64,000 nucleotides of DNA. Origin: Cylicocyclus nassatus. Taxonomy: Eukaryota; Nematoda; Chromadorea; Rhabditida; Strongylidae. The notes beneath the pieces are model-generated. The model did no database searches, was not told the DNA's origin, and saw only the letters and a program-made list of their open reading frames with translations. Positions 1 to 9,843 of this stretch are shown piece by piece. The position numbers and the translations under genes were made by a program. The stretch covers positions 81,717,071 to 81,781,070 of the forward strand of contig CATQJL010000001.1 of NCBI GenBank assembly GCA_958299035.1. The letters are read 5' to 3'. Within the stretch, counting starts at the first letter, position 1; each line of letters begins with the position of its first letter.

Positions 1-544
1 AGCAAACCCTATAGGACGCAAATTAATTTTTTCTTTTCCTTAGCTTGCTTCTTAGAGCTTGTGGAATCAGTTTTTCAATGATATGAAATTCCATATTTGG
101 TCACCTCAAACCTCACAGAACAACAACTGGCAAGCAACTCGGGTATCATTCGACGCAGCTTTTTCTCCTCTTTTTGACCGTTGTTTTTTGTTTCCGATTC
201 ATCAATTTGGATAAAATTATCATAATTCAGGTTTTCCAAGGCGCCCCAGGCCTTACCCCGAAATTTCGAAAGTTGCTATTCTGAAGCGGTGAATGCTCAC
301 CTGGTTTGTAAAATTAGTGTCAAACCATAATCCATCTTTATAAGTTTCAAAATCCGAAGATTTATTGGTGTTTGAGGTATTCGTGTCTGAAACGAGCCTG
401 CCAAAATTCGGTGGTTCCATCAAAAAATCTATACAAAAATTATGACGAGATCTGGAAAGTAGAAAAAGTTGTGCTGTTTCCTGTAGGCTTTGCTTTATCC
501 ATCCATTACCTAGACTCCTTCCGAGAATTGTTATATGCAATTAG
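1..544. other. Sequence upstream of the exportin-1 terminal exons
   Basis: No exon, RNA or repeat could be assigned. This is presumably an intron of the exportin-1 gene whose end follows, because the next coding segment begins after an acceptor at 541-544 in mid-codon. The penultimate exon was searched for but not found. Open frames here are short and have no protein-like composition. Confidence 0.4.
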
Positions 545-950
545 AATTGCTAGCATTTTTGTGCAGCATTTCACTAATCTTACAGAGTAAGTTTGGCTAT
601 TCAAGAACTTCATGCTGTGTTTTTTGCCCTTTGCGTTCTACTTTTCCATGGCTTTACGGATGGTTTATGTGATTTAGGGGTCAAATTCAAGTCCTCATCA
701 AAGGATTCTTCAGTTTCAGTACTGATCAAAGTGGAATGCGCAATCATCTGCGTAATTTCCTCATCCAGATAAAGGTAAATTAATTGCACCGATTTACAAA
801 TTGAATTTGAAGGAGTTCAATGGTGAGGATACGTTGGATTTGTTTCTCGAAGAAAGAGAAGCTGAGATTCAAGCTGTACAAGCAAAGAAAAACGCCATTT
901 TAGGTATGATGGATCCGAATGCCTTAGTCGATGAAGATGAGATGCGTTGA
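545..950 (+). CDS. XPO1: Exportin-1 (CRM1), C-terminal exons
   Basis: This is the C-terminal end of exportin-1, the nuclear export receptor that carries leucine-rich NES cargo with RanGTP. Exons are read at 545-586, 678-774 and 813-950, with introns of 91 and 38 bp that keep the frame (GA|G across the first, phase 0 across the second). The product includes RIASIFVQHFTNLTEGQIQV, then LIKGFFSFSTDQ, RNHLRNFLIQIK and EFNGEDTLDLFLEEREAEIQ, and ends DEDEMR before a TGA at 948-950. It aligns without gaps to the animal CRM1 tail (VANLL..AFPHLQDAQVK, DFLVQIKEF.GEDTSDLFLEERE). The acidic last residues resemble the CRM1 C-terminal helix and acidic tail. The rest of the gene lies outside the window or in the first 540 bases. 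No disruption is seen, so this copy may be functional, unlike the broken copy near 50 kb. Confidence 0.9.
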
Positions 951-1215
951 TTTCTTTGAACGCTGCTCTTCCCATACTTTGTACTGTGTGTGCATCTAAC
1001 TTCGCTGTGGTTGTCTGTTTGTTCTTCTTAACCTTTAGTGATTATCTTTACATGAGAAAAAATTCCAAATCCTGCGCTATCGTGTGCATTTTGGCTCTAC
1101 TCGTATCGAGGCACCGTAGGGATAAAAATACTATTACTTTTTACTTTTTACTTTTTACTTTTTACTTTGTACTTTTTTTCAGAAATTAAAGTGTCTGAAT
1201 AAAGTTATATGTGTA
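951..1215 (+). promoter_or_regulatory. Exportin-1 3' UTR and poly(A) signal
   Basis: AATAAA at 1198-1203 follows the exportin-1 stop by about 250 bases. A short 7-bp T-rich tandem (CTTTTTA) lies at about 1138-1167. From about 1197 the sequence matches a repeat also present at 53.96-54.17 kb, so the poly(A) signal appears to lie in repeat-derived DNA. Confidence 0.6.
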
Positions 1216-1382
1216 TACTTTTGTTTGCTTTTCACACAGTCGGAGGGTGGTGGGGGGGGGGGGGGAAGGGGAGAGGGGGTGGGATAGGGCAAGGGTCAAA
1301 GGGGACTTCGTAAAATATTCGAAAGTTAGGGGGGACTTCGTTTTCAAAAACCCTAGAAACAGTTTCGTGCCGGGCCCTGAGG
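1197..1382 (+). repeat. G-rich interspersed repeat, copy 1
   Basis: The sequence runs from AATAAAGTT through a TATACTTTTGTTTGCTT segment and a G-run to GGGGGACTTCGTTTTCAAA, then a GTGCCGGGCCCTG end. The same order recurs at 53,953-54,168. Shorter relatives lie at 48,165-48,300 and 45,820-45,875. The open frames through the G-run are low-complexity and are not treated as coding. Confidence 0.7.
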
Positions 1383-1404
1383 GGAATGAAGGCCGCCACA
1401 CTGA

Positions 1405-1854
1405 CAAGGGAATGGTCAGAAGTCGAAGTGGCCAAACCAGACAAGCTGTATACCATTCGATGCAGTATAAAACGCTGACTTCAAATCTGTCTTTCTTATC
1501 TGCTTCCCGCTTCTGTGAGCGAAGCTACAAGCCATTAAAGACCATTATTTTGCCAAGAAATTACGCGTGAAATTGAAAATTCAGCCTTGCAGAGCCACGT
1601 TCGCCTTAACGTTGGGCCAAAACGTGCGTCTAGCCTACTTCAAATTTTTGAAGAAAGAAGCTGAGCTAAAAGTGCAACAGTGTAATCAATTTCGCTGTAT
1701 TCATGTGTGATTTTTTCACAATAAAACCACTTGTAGTTTCATCCACAAGCGGAAAGCAGATAAGAAAGACAGATCAGAAGTCAGCGTTTTATACTGCATC
1801 AAATGGTATACAGCTTGTTTGGTTTGGCCATTTCGACTTCTGACCATTCCCTTG
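1405..1854. mobile_element. Palindromic MITE with CAAGGGAATGG ends and TGA duplication
   Basis: Both ends read CAAGGGAATGGTCAGAAGTC inward, and similarity between the two arms extends over nearly the whole element (foldback structure). It is flanked by TGA at 1402-1404 and 1855-1857. A second copy at 20,753-21,189 is flanked by TAA, so the family makes 3-bp TNA duplications. No transposase is encoded. Confidence 0.85.
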
Positions 1855-1857
1855 TGA

Positions 1858-2000
1858 GCTGGCTTTCGCGGCGAGCTGGTCTTTTTGTAGTGTTGTCGCA
1901 TGTCGTTTCAGGACCAGCAGTCCGCGGAGGCGGTTCAAACTCGCGGCTTTCGTCCCCTACCCGGTTGTAGTTCGTGGTCGTGTACGTGAACCTTCCTTTA
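1858..2000. other. Short spacer between two MITEs
   Basis: GC-richer than its surroundings and not recognised. It contains no supported exon. Confidence 0.3.
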
Positions 2001-2130
2001 GGGTTGGGCCAGACTGCGTGTCGTAGGCGGCGTACGCAGTGTATTTCGCGTTCGCTCTTATAACAAAACATACCTAGCGTACGCTGCTACGTCACGTACT
2101 CCGCGTACGCCGCGCACTCTGGCTCAACCC
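2001..2130. mobile_element. Small PIF/Harbinger-like MITE (TTA duplication)
   Basis: Ends are GGGTTGGGCCAGA and the inverse TCTGGCTCAACCC, with TTA at 1998-2000 and 2131-2133. The interior is a self-complementary, CpG-rich sequence built on GCGTACGC. A 3-bp TTA duplication with GGG-starting ends is the usual signature of PIF/Harbinger-derived MITEs. Confidence 0.75.
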
Positions 2131-2287
2131 TTATGTTGAGATGCGGAGTGTTGAGTCATTTCAAAAACCTTACTTGCGGTGTTTTTATGTCGGTTTTGCG
2201 TCTACTCTTTCATTTTCCTAAAATTTGGTGAGAAATTTGATTTTTTTCTTAAAGAATATCATTATCAAAATATTTTGGCTGGAACTA

Positions 2288-3097
2288 CAGGGTGGGGCAA
2301 AAGTCTGGGAGCCTACTTTGTAGTGCTGTAAGTCAAGAAATACTGATGATTTTGACTCCAAATTTGTGTCACATATTGCTGCGATCATTCTCTACAAATC
2401 ACACTTTGGCCGGCTGAAAATGTTTGCCATATTATTTTGTAGGAGTTGGACTTATCAAACAAGTGCTCCGCAGAACGAGAAAATCGAAATTTTTAGTCTT
2501 CACCACTTATTTCGTAGCTAAAGATACAGTGGATATTTTAGAACACTTCCATGCATACAATGTAGAGGAGACTTTGCGCTATCAATTCGTAATCGTTGCG
2601 TTTAAAACGCAAAATAAAAATTTGCGAATACTACCCGCGTGCGAAGGTCATTTTTCTTCAAAATAAATTTGAAAACTATAGGAGCACAGCAGGCACTGAA
2701 TTCTAAGCTATATTCTTTACATGAGTCTTATATGCAAGCATGTGCTTGAGTTCGACCGATCAAGCAATTTCAATACTTTTCAAATTACGATTCTTCGCTC
2801 CCGTTCGCGCGATCGCATCATGATTTTTAGTATGCGAGTACACTTGAATTCAATTGAAATTCCAAAATTTTTTTCCTAGACACTGCAAAAAAAGTTTCAT
2901 CGCAACACGTTGTAGCGAAAAGCTTAGTCTATCCCACCACACATTTGCCTCATGAAAGAAACAGTTTTCGTATAGGCGTGGGACGAATTTTATCACGACT
3001 GTCTGCGTGCTACGACAGGCGGACTCGCCAAGATTTTGAATGGCTGCTTTAAAGCCAAAAGAAGCAATTTTAGCTCCCAGACTTTTGCACCACCCTG
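2288..3097. mobile_element. Tc1/mariner-type MITE, CAGGGTGGGGC ends
   Basis: The left end CAGGGTGGGGCAAAAGTCTG is matched by the inverse CAGACTTTTGCACCACCCTG at the right. TA precedes the left end; the right flank is TG, a mutated TA. The interior has only short open frames and no DDE transposase motifs were recognised. Confidence 0.8.
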
Positions 3098-3309
3098 TGC
3101 ATACATGGTCTAATATACACTTACCTGTGCTGACGTTATCAAAAATTCTTTGCAGGCATTGCAAAGGCCACAAAAAAAACAGATTATTGAATTTTTTACA
3201 CCCATAAGCACGCAAAATATCCCCGCTGAGGAAATTGTAAAAAAGTTTTTATGAAAAATATAAAAAAAGGGAAGGGATATTCATATTCTTTATTTTGATG
3301 TCTGATCAT

Positions 3310-3605
3310 AGAGGTATCTTATACCCTGACACTTGAGTAGAATGGATGGCAGAGCATCGCCATACAAGCTGAAATTCTCAATGTTTAGCGTGATTCCCCA
3401 GGGATCCTCTGCACTGCTAGGGATATCTTTGATGAAACAAATGAATTGTGCAGGTTTGAGTTTCCATGAACCTCAGCTCACAAACAGCGTCATCGAAGTT
3501 TTCGAAATCGCAAGATTTTACCAATTACAAGTCTCAACATGTTTGGCAGTTAGCAGTTTAGCAGTTTTGCGATGCAGTTGCGTGCGTATATCAAGGGAAA
3601 TATAA
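3310..3605 (+). repeat. Truncated copy of the TTA-duplicating foldback family
   Basis: The stretch with GAATGGATGGCAGAGCATCG and CCATACAAGCTGAAATTCTC is nearly repeated at 39,720-39,780, and more distantly in the arms of the complete element at 5148-5838. Only one arm is present here, and neither terminus is intact. Confidence 0.6.
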
Positions 3606-3631
3606 TATTGTGATGACAGAACTATCATGTA

Positions 3632-4431
3632 TTAGGTTGGCACATAAGTTTTGCAACTTTTTCTTATAACTCGTGTGTTTTGCGATGTGGCGCTTCCATT
3701 TTTTGATATTATAATGAGTATCGTGTTAACAGCGAAAGCAACCATTCCTGCCGTATTCCAACATCACATTCGAGAGTTACGGTAAGGCAATTTTTGAATG
3801 GGAAAGAAAAAGGAATTGACACGGATTAGGGTGAAACTTGGTCTAAGGGGGTTATTCGACATCCTGATTACGAAAATGATATTCATTTAGCTTGAAAAAA
3901 TTATTTTGCTACCAAAAGAGTTTGATTACAAAAAATCACTAGGCTAATTTTTGACTCTGACAACAACTGAATATGATATTCGTATTCAGCATGTCAAGTT
4001 ATCCCATCGTGCAAAGTTTCGCCAATATTCGACTATTCTGACTCTCTGGCATGGATGAATTATACTTTACTTTGACGCATTTGACTTGTTTGAGTTTACG
4101 AAATCGCCAGATTTCCACTTAACAATGAATTACAATTCTTTTTTCGCTGGGTTCAGTAGCCACCCTCTGAGAATATTTTGCCCACAGTTTCGGTTGAATT
4201 TGGTTAACTTACTTTCGTAGGTCTTCATCTTTGGTAAAAAAAACCATAAAACCTCAATTTTGGCTGCTTTTAGGAGAGTACGCAGATCTTTTCCGTTATG
4301 CCACAAAAAATCAAACGGTTTGCGCAGATTTATAGCGCACTTCCGAGTCTACATAATGTCAAAATTTGAATGCGCCTCATTCATAGAGAAAGAAGTTATG
4401 GACAAGGTTGCAAAACTTATGTGCCAACCTA
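3632..4431. mobile_element. mariner-like MITE, TTAGGTTGGCACATAAG family, copy 1
   Basis: The left end TTAGGTTGGCACATAAGTTT follows TA at 3630-3631. The right end is the inverse (ACTTATGTGCCAACCTA). A second copy with the same ends and order lies at 62,039-62,810. The interior carries two oppositely oriented copies of the CATGCTGATTACGAATAT-like motif (3850-3888 and 3971-4010). No transposase frame is present. Confidence 0.85.
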
Positions 4432-4469
4432 TTACTATCTACTGAACAAAACTTCATTGCAAGGTGATA

Positions 4470-6160
4470 TTAGGTCGTCCCGAAGGCTTTTTTTTCGTTT
4501 TTTGAACTTGTCATAAAAACACGTGGAATAGGGGCAGGCGAATGCTCCAGGCAGTATCAGGCGCAGCTTTTCTTCTTCTTTCCAATAGTCAAGTTTCGGA
4601 CCATTTGCTTCAACTTTCTAAGATAATTGCCAAAATTTTGAAGCTGTGGTTTTCACCGTACCCAAATTTGGTAGTTTTCAAACTATTTGGTAGTTTTCAA
4701 ACTACTCCCATTCAGACTTTTGGAAAGCTTTGATAGCAGTCAGATAGCGTAAACAAAGTGCACTGCAATGCAATTTCCTCGCATCTTCAATTAGCTTTTA
4801 GTAACAGAATAACCTTTCCAAAACTCTACATTTTCGCAAAGTCGCAAATTACATAAAGGCTCCAAACGCTAACAAATCGTCGGAATTCGAATGCAAAGAT
4901 TGTGATAACACACTAACTTTGCAAAGCATTAGAGCGTTTGCCGCTTCAGAACATCAAATCTCGCATTCTATGGGTAGAGCATGAGGCAGATTCAAAATCG
5001 GGAATTTTGATAATTTCATCGCCATCGAATTAGGAAGAGAAAACGCCGATCAGAAAGGGAAAAAGAAAGCTGGACAGCTGCATCAAATGACACCTCAGCT
5101 ATGCTACGTTCGATGTGTGAGTTTTGGGATGACCAAATGTGGACTTAGGCCCGTATGCACGTACATCCCCGCGGGGAGGGGAGGGGAGGCGTCATATCTC
5201 GCTAGTCTATGTATCTTTCTTCTTCTTTCTCTGTCTTATTTTTGAAGGTTCTCATACACTGATACCTGCGCATAACGGATGCCAAGTTACTGCCATACAA
5301 GATTAGATATTCACTATTTCGTCAGGGGATCACCTCACATTTTCAAAAGTCATTTATCTCCCTGAAAACTCAATAAAACCCTTGCAAAATTGTACTGAAG
5401 ATATACTGCGATACTGCTGAGCATGTTTTCGACAGAAGAGATGGATAATGAAGATTTTTGTTCTTTCGATAATCCCTGGCTCGCGAGCAGCGGTTCATCG
5501 AAAATTTTGATATCTTGAGATTCCACTCATTTCTACCATAAACATGTTTAGCACTGCTGTAGTATATCCTCAGTGCAATTTTACAGCATTTTCAGTGGAT
5601 TTTCAGGAAGATAAATGACTTTGAAAATGTGCGGTGATCCCCTGGGGATCAGACGAAGTAGTGAATATCTAATCTTGTATGGCAGTAACCTGGCATCAGT
5701 TATGCGCAGGTATCAGTGTATGAGAACCTTCAAAAGCAAGACAGAGAAAGAAGAAGAAAGATATATAAACTAGTTAGATATGACGCTTCCCCTCTCAGAT
5801 CCCCTCCCCTCCCCACGGGGATGTACGTGCATACGGCCTTAGTAGCATTAGAAATATAACTTTGAAAATTTTGGAAAGCCATATAGATGCCAAAAAATTT
5901 CACTGCAATACACTTTGTTTACGTTACCTGGCTGCTATCAAAATTTTAGAAGTTTGGAAGGAAGACTCTAAAAAGTTGCCGAATTTGGACATGATAAAAA
6001 CATGGGCTCGAAATTTCGGAAATTATTTCAGTAACCACAATAGTAACCAGCGCAAGAGCATGACTGCTAAAAAGAGGAAGAAAAGCTCCATCGGGCAGTT
6101 TCTGAGACGATTGCCTGTCTTTATTCTACAAGTTTTTATGACAGGTTAAAAAAAACGGAA
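4470..6160. mobile_element. mariner-like palindromic element, TTAGGTCGTCCC end
   Basis: The left end TTAGGTCGTCCCGAAGGC follows TA at 4468-4469. Segments at about 4480-4850 and 5870-6150 are inverted relatives (for example the GATAGCAG..GTAAACAAAGTG stretch and the CTTGTCATAAAAAC stretch), so this is a foldback element. The right terminus is eroded. An independent element (5148-5838) is inserted in the middle. A 95-codon open frame in the right arm was not recognised as a protein. Confidence 0.7.
5148..5838. mobile_element. TTA-duplicating foldback nested in the preceding element
   Basis: The ends GGCCCGTATGCACGTACATC and the inverse are flanked by TTA at 5145-5147 and 5839-5841. The two arms are complementary almost to the centre (for example GATTAGATATTCACTA and its inverse TAGTGAATATCTAATC). 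A 5'-truncated copy ends with the same terminus plus TTA at 40,601. PIF/Harbinger-like by duplication length. Confidence 0.8.
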
Positions 6161-6204
6161 AGAACTTTTCAAACTAGATGTGGAAAGGTTTTAGGGTGAC
6201 TCCA
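6161..6204. other. Junction between two mobile elements
   Basis: Short sequence between the eroded end of the 4470-6160 element and the first 22-bp inverted repeat. No feature seen. Confidence 0.3.
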
Positions 6205-8255
6205 GGAATGATATCCACGAAAGTCCATAATGGAGGAAAATGGACTTTCAAGCCCCATTTTATTCGTTCGCGGTGAAGAGTGGTCGGAATCTGCTTTCGC
6301 TCTCGTTATCCAAAAATTTTCATCCCATCGCAACCACGAGGCAAAGCGGTGAAATGAAAATGATTTAACCCTACCTGAGTTCTCGCTTGCGAAAAATGAC
6401 GTCAAAAGTCCATATAGAATGGGCAAAATGGAATTTACCTCCATTTTAATTGGACTTGAAGCCCATTTTACTCCCAGCAGCAAGGTGAGCTGGGATTAAG
6501 TCCATTTTTGACCTTTTTGCATATTTTTGGTTGCGATTTTTCGAGAATGTGTTCCTTAGCCTATTTTGAGGTAACAAGAGAGTGGAAAGAGTTTTATGTC
6601 TTTTATGAAGTCTGAGATACGTGTTTCTTTTTAAATTCATAAAATCTTCATAAAAATCATGGAAGAAGGTTAAATTTACCAAAATATTTACTAACAACCT
6701 CAAATGCTTCCATATACCAGGTCGTTGCGAAAACTCCTATGCAGATCTAATAAAGTTTGTTGACTCTCCAAATCATCAACCAAAATTCAATTTATGACTT
6801 GTGTTTGAAAATAGAAAAGATTTTCGTTGCAATATAATCACTTAGAAGCTACTTTTGACTAATCTCGTGGAACCAACCTAAAAGACGGCATTTCAAACGC
6901 GGTCTTGAGTTTGGTCGCAAGAATTAATGAAGTGCCGCTAGCTAGGAAGAAAAATTATGAAAAATTTCTTTAGCGATAGTCCGTAAATTTGATTATTTAG
7001 AGATATAAACATTAGTGCTGAAAGACAAAGAAGAGCTAAAATAGTGCATTTGCAAGGTCATCTTTTGCAAATTCGTAGTTTTCCAATTCAAAAAAAACCC
7101 TTTGGGTTGTAGTGTAGTAGAAGGTTTCTTATAAGATAAGCATTTTGATTCACAAATTGCAGCGCAATCCAGCCAAAGTTTGCTTTCTGCAGAAAGCTCT
7201 ACTTACGACTTTGATTCAATGCAGATTCATAGAAGTCTTGAAAAGCGAAGGCCCGGATTTTACATGTATTTTAGTTTAGGAAGTAATTTAGATGCGTAGT
7301 CATCGATAATAACTGGCATTTTAAGGCTTTGGCCATACTTCGCCCGTGTTGCCGATGTTTCCAGTGTTGCCAGTGTTGAAAGTGTTGTCGGTGTTGAAAG
7401 TGTTGAAAGTGTTGAAAGTGTTGAAAGTGTTACCGGTGTTAAAAGTGTTGCCAGTGTTGAAAGTGTTGAAAGTATTGCCGGTGTTGGAAGTGTTGAATGG
7501 AGATCATCAGTCTAGCAGTTTCATTCTTTCTCGAACGATCTCACCGGCTGGTGAATACGTTGGAAATGGAATTGAGGAATGAGAAATGAAACTGAAATGA
7601 GATGGGGAATGTTTTCGCATGCAAAAGAACCTCAAACAAACTTTTTGAAAAGTGGACGGCTTGTCTGGAATAGGCAATCTCTAATATTTGAAAACGCTGC
7701 AGACCTCACTTAGGTCCTTTACTCACTAATCGCAAGCGATGCAGGATTCGCTAAAACACATTACTACTCAGACGTCAGCTTTTTCAAATATTGGAGATTG
7801 CCTATTCCAGACAAGCCGTCCACTTTTCAAAAAGTTTGTTTGAGGATCTTTTGCATGCGAAAACATTCCCCATCTCATTTCAGTTTCATTTCTCATTCCC
7901 CAATTCCATTTCCAACGTATTCACCAGCCGGTGAGATCGTTCGAGAAAGAATGAAACTGCTAAACTGATGATCTCCATTCAACACTTCCAACACCGGCAA
8001 CACTTTCAACACTGGCAACACTTTCAACACCGGTAACACTTTCAACACTTTCAACACTTTCAACGCCGACAACACTTTCAACACTGGCAACACTGGAAAC
8101 ATCGGCAACACGGGCGAAGTATGGCCAAAGCCTTAAGCATTTTTGTATAGAATGAATGGATTCGCGAATGCGATATCTTATCGCATCGCATGGACTAAGT
8201 CCATTTTATTCGCACGAAAAGTCCATTTCGCGGGGACTTTCGTGGATATCATTCC
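6205..8255. mobile_element. Composite region bounded by 22-bp inverted repeats
   Basis: GGAATGATATCCACGAAAGT.. at 6205-6226 is exactly complementary to 8234-8255. Just inside both ends are repeated GTCCATTTT/AAAATGGAC blocks (6236-6500 and 8185-8230). A separate foldback with minisatellite arms (7321-8136) lies inside. No transposase was recognised, and no clear target duplication outside the repeats. Confidence 0.6.
7321..8136. mobile_element. Foldback element with 9-bp minisatellite arms
   Basis: The ends TTAAGGCTTTGGCCATACTT and its inverse open two arms of about 370 bases that are nearly perfect complements. Each arm contains a tandem of about 13-15 units of GTGTTGAAA with variants (GTGTTGCCA, GTGTTGCCG), then a unique stretch. 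The arms are joined by about 80 bases (7692-7770). Tandem-repeat-filled inverted arms are the hallmark of Foldback-type transposons. The VLKVLKVLPVL open frames in both arms are translations of the minisatellite. Confidence 0.85.
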
Positions 8256-8400
8256 AGGTTTTTCTTGGAATTTCTAACCTTTTTTTAAATGATGAACTTT
8301 CCAACGTTATTAGCATCGACTCTCAGAGAGTTCTTAAATATCATACATTGAAAATGATGAGCAGACTTTTGCCACAGAAAACTGGCCACATTTATCTTAC
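8256..8400. other. Unassigned spacer
   Basis: No exon or repeat identified before a TATATA stretch at 8405-8440. Confidence 0.3.
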
Positions 8401-9163
8401 ATATAAAGATATATATATATTATATATATATTATATATTTATCTTATCATTACTTAACAATAAAGCGCTAAGCGTCTGTCTGTTTGTCTGTCTGTGTGTG
8501 TATATCTGTCTGTCACGAAATTCATAGAGCGTGTTGTAGTCAAGGACTTGAGCTGAAATTTTGGTCATGGCACCCTACCAGCATGTAGGTAAAGATTGCA
8601 AAAGCACAGGCCGATCCGATAATTGGAACCTTCAGAAACTGGGCGTCAAACGGGTCCACGCGACTTTTGACCGACCAATGTGGGTCGATGATTGTACTTT
8701 TGGCGAAGTTGTGGATTTGCTTAACAAGTAAATGTGCAGACCATAGGCTTAAGTCCAGAAAGTGAGTAAAATATCTATTTTTACGCAAAATCAGCGCCAA
8801 AAAGAAGTGTCTGCGTAGATCATCAATTTGTCAAGGTTTCATCTAATTTTTTGCGCAGATTTCTGCTCAGAAATAGGGGGCAAAAGTAACTATCTTTTGT
8901 AAAAGCTAATCGCCAATAATAACTTCAGTGACTGGCCGACATTCTCTTTCGATCTCCTACGCAGAAACTTTCTTTTCCCAATTTACCGCTCCTACATGGA
9001 AAAGCTCATAAAATGAGTAGTTGTTTACAATTCGTTCATGGTGGTCAGCATCGCATAGTGAGTTTCAAAGTGACATCATGCGAGCAAGAGGAATGCATAT
9101 AGATAGAGGAGCCAGTGCGAGCCTCTGCGAAGCAGAGGTGAAGCGCTGGTATAAATATATATA
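8401..9163 (+). repeat. Interspersed repeat with TGTCTGTCTG tract, left part
   Basis: A TA-rich tract (8405-8440) is followed by a CTGTCTGTTTGTCTGTCTG tract and then a GC-moderate body. A similar CTGTTTCTCTGTATGTCTG tract restarts at about 9857, after the nested MITE. The organisation resembles the non-coding tails of RTE/CR1-type or Helitron-like repeats, but no protein domain is present. Confidence 0.45.
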
Positions 9164-9843
9164 CAGAGTGTCCCAAAAAAATGTGAACACTGTTTGATCG
9201 TTAATAACTCCGTTGCTTTTACGTCTTTCGCCGAGCTTTACGCACCATTTCGTAGACCGAGGTTCAACAGATTTGTAGTATGTAGTATGCAGCGAATCAT
9301 CTATTGCTTTTCATTACTGTAGGATTACTGTAGGAACTTCCAGCGTGTGAATCCATTGTGAAATATGCCATTTGATAAAATTTTTTCCAAAAAATCTGAA
9401 AAACCGTGTACTAGGGTTTTCGCGCACGCTGAATCCACTACACAACTTTTTAAGAAAGTTTTTAGCTTTTTTGGCGGGGTAATCACATTTGACAAATGCT
9501 GGGAATTCCATTATTACGGTTCCTGGGATAACTTCGGAAAGAAGCGTCACAGTACAGTGGAAATTTCATATTCGAAATCAGCTGCTTCCATTACCATAGC
9601 ATAAGAGCTTTTGGCTTGTTTGGTTTTGTTCCGAGGCAGAATATGGCCTCTAATGGCCTAAAATCCTTGTCAAACTTCCTACCGCAATCCTAGAGTAATG
9701 AGAAGCATTCGATGATTCGCTCCATACTACAAATCTAAGTTGAACCTCGCTCTAAAGAATGGTGTCTCAAGCTCGGCGAAAGACATGAAAGCAAGGGAGT
9801 TATTAACGATCAAACAGTGTTCACATCTTTTTGGGACACCCTG
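9164..9843. mobile_element. Tc1/mariner-type palindromic MITE, CAGAGTGTCCC ends
   Basis: The left end CAGAGTGTCCCAAAAAAATG and right end CAGGGTGTCCCAAAAAGATG (read inward) are flanked by TA at 9162-9163 and 9844-9845. Arms remain complementary far inside (GTTTGATCGTTAATAACTCC and its inverse). Opposite-strand open frames of 70-80 codons are by-products of the palindrome. Confidence 0.85.

Noticed and set aside
1211..1570. 119-codon plus-strand frame through the G-run
   Set aside because: It crosses from one repeat into a MITE terminus and is not preserved in the second repeat copy at 54 kb.
7346..8111. VLKVLKVLPVL repeat proteins in the 7.3-8.1-kb arms
   Set aside because: They are frames through the 9-bp minisatellite of a foldback element, present equally in both mirrored arms.
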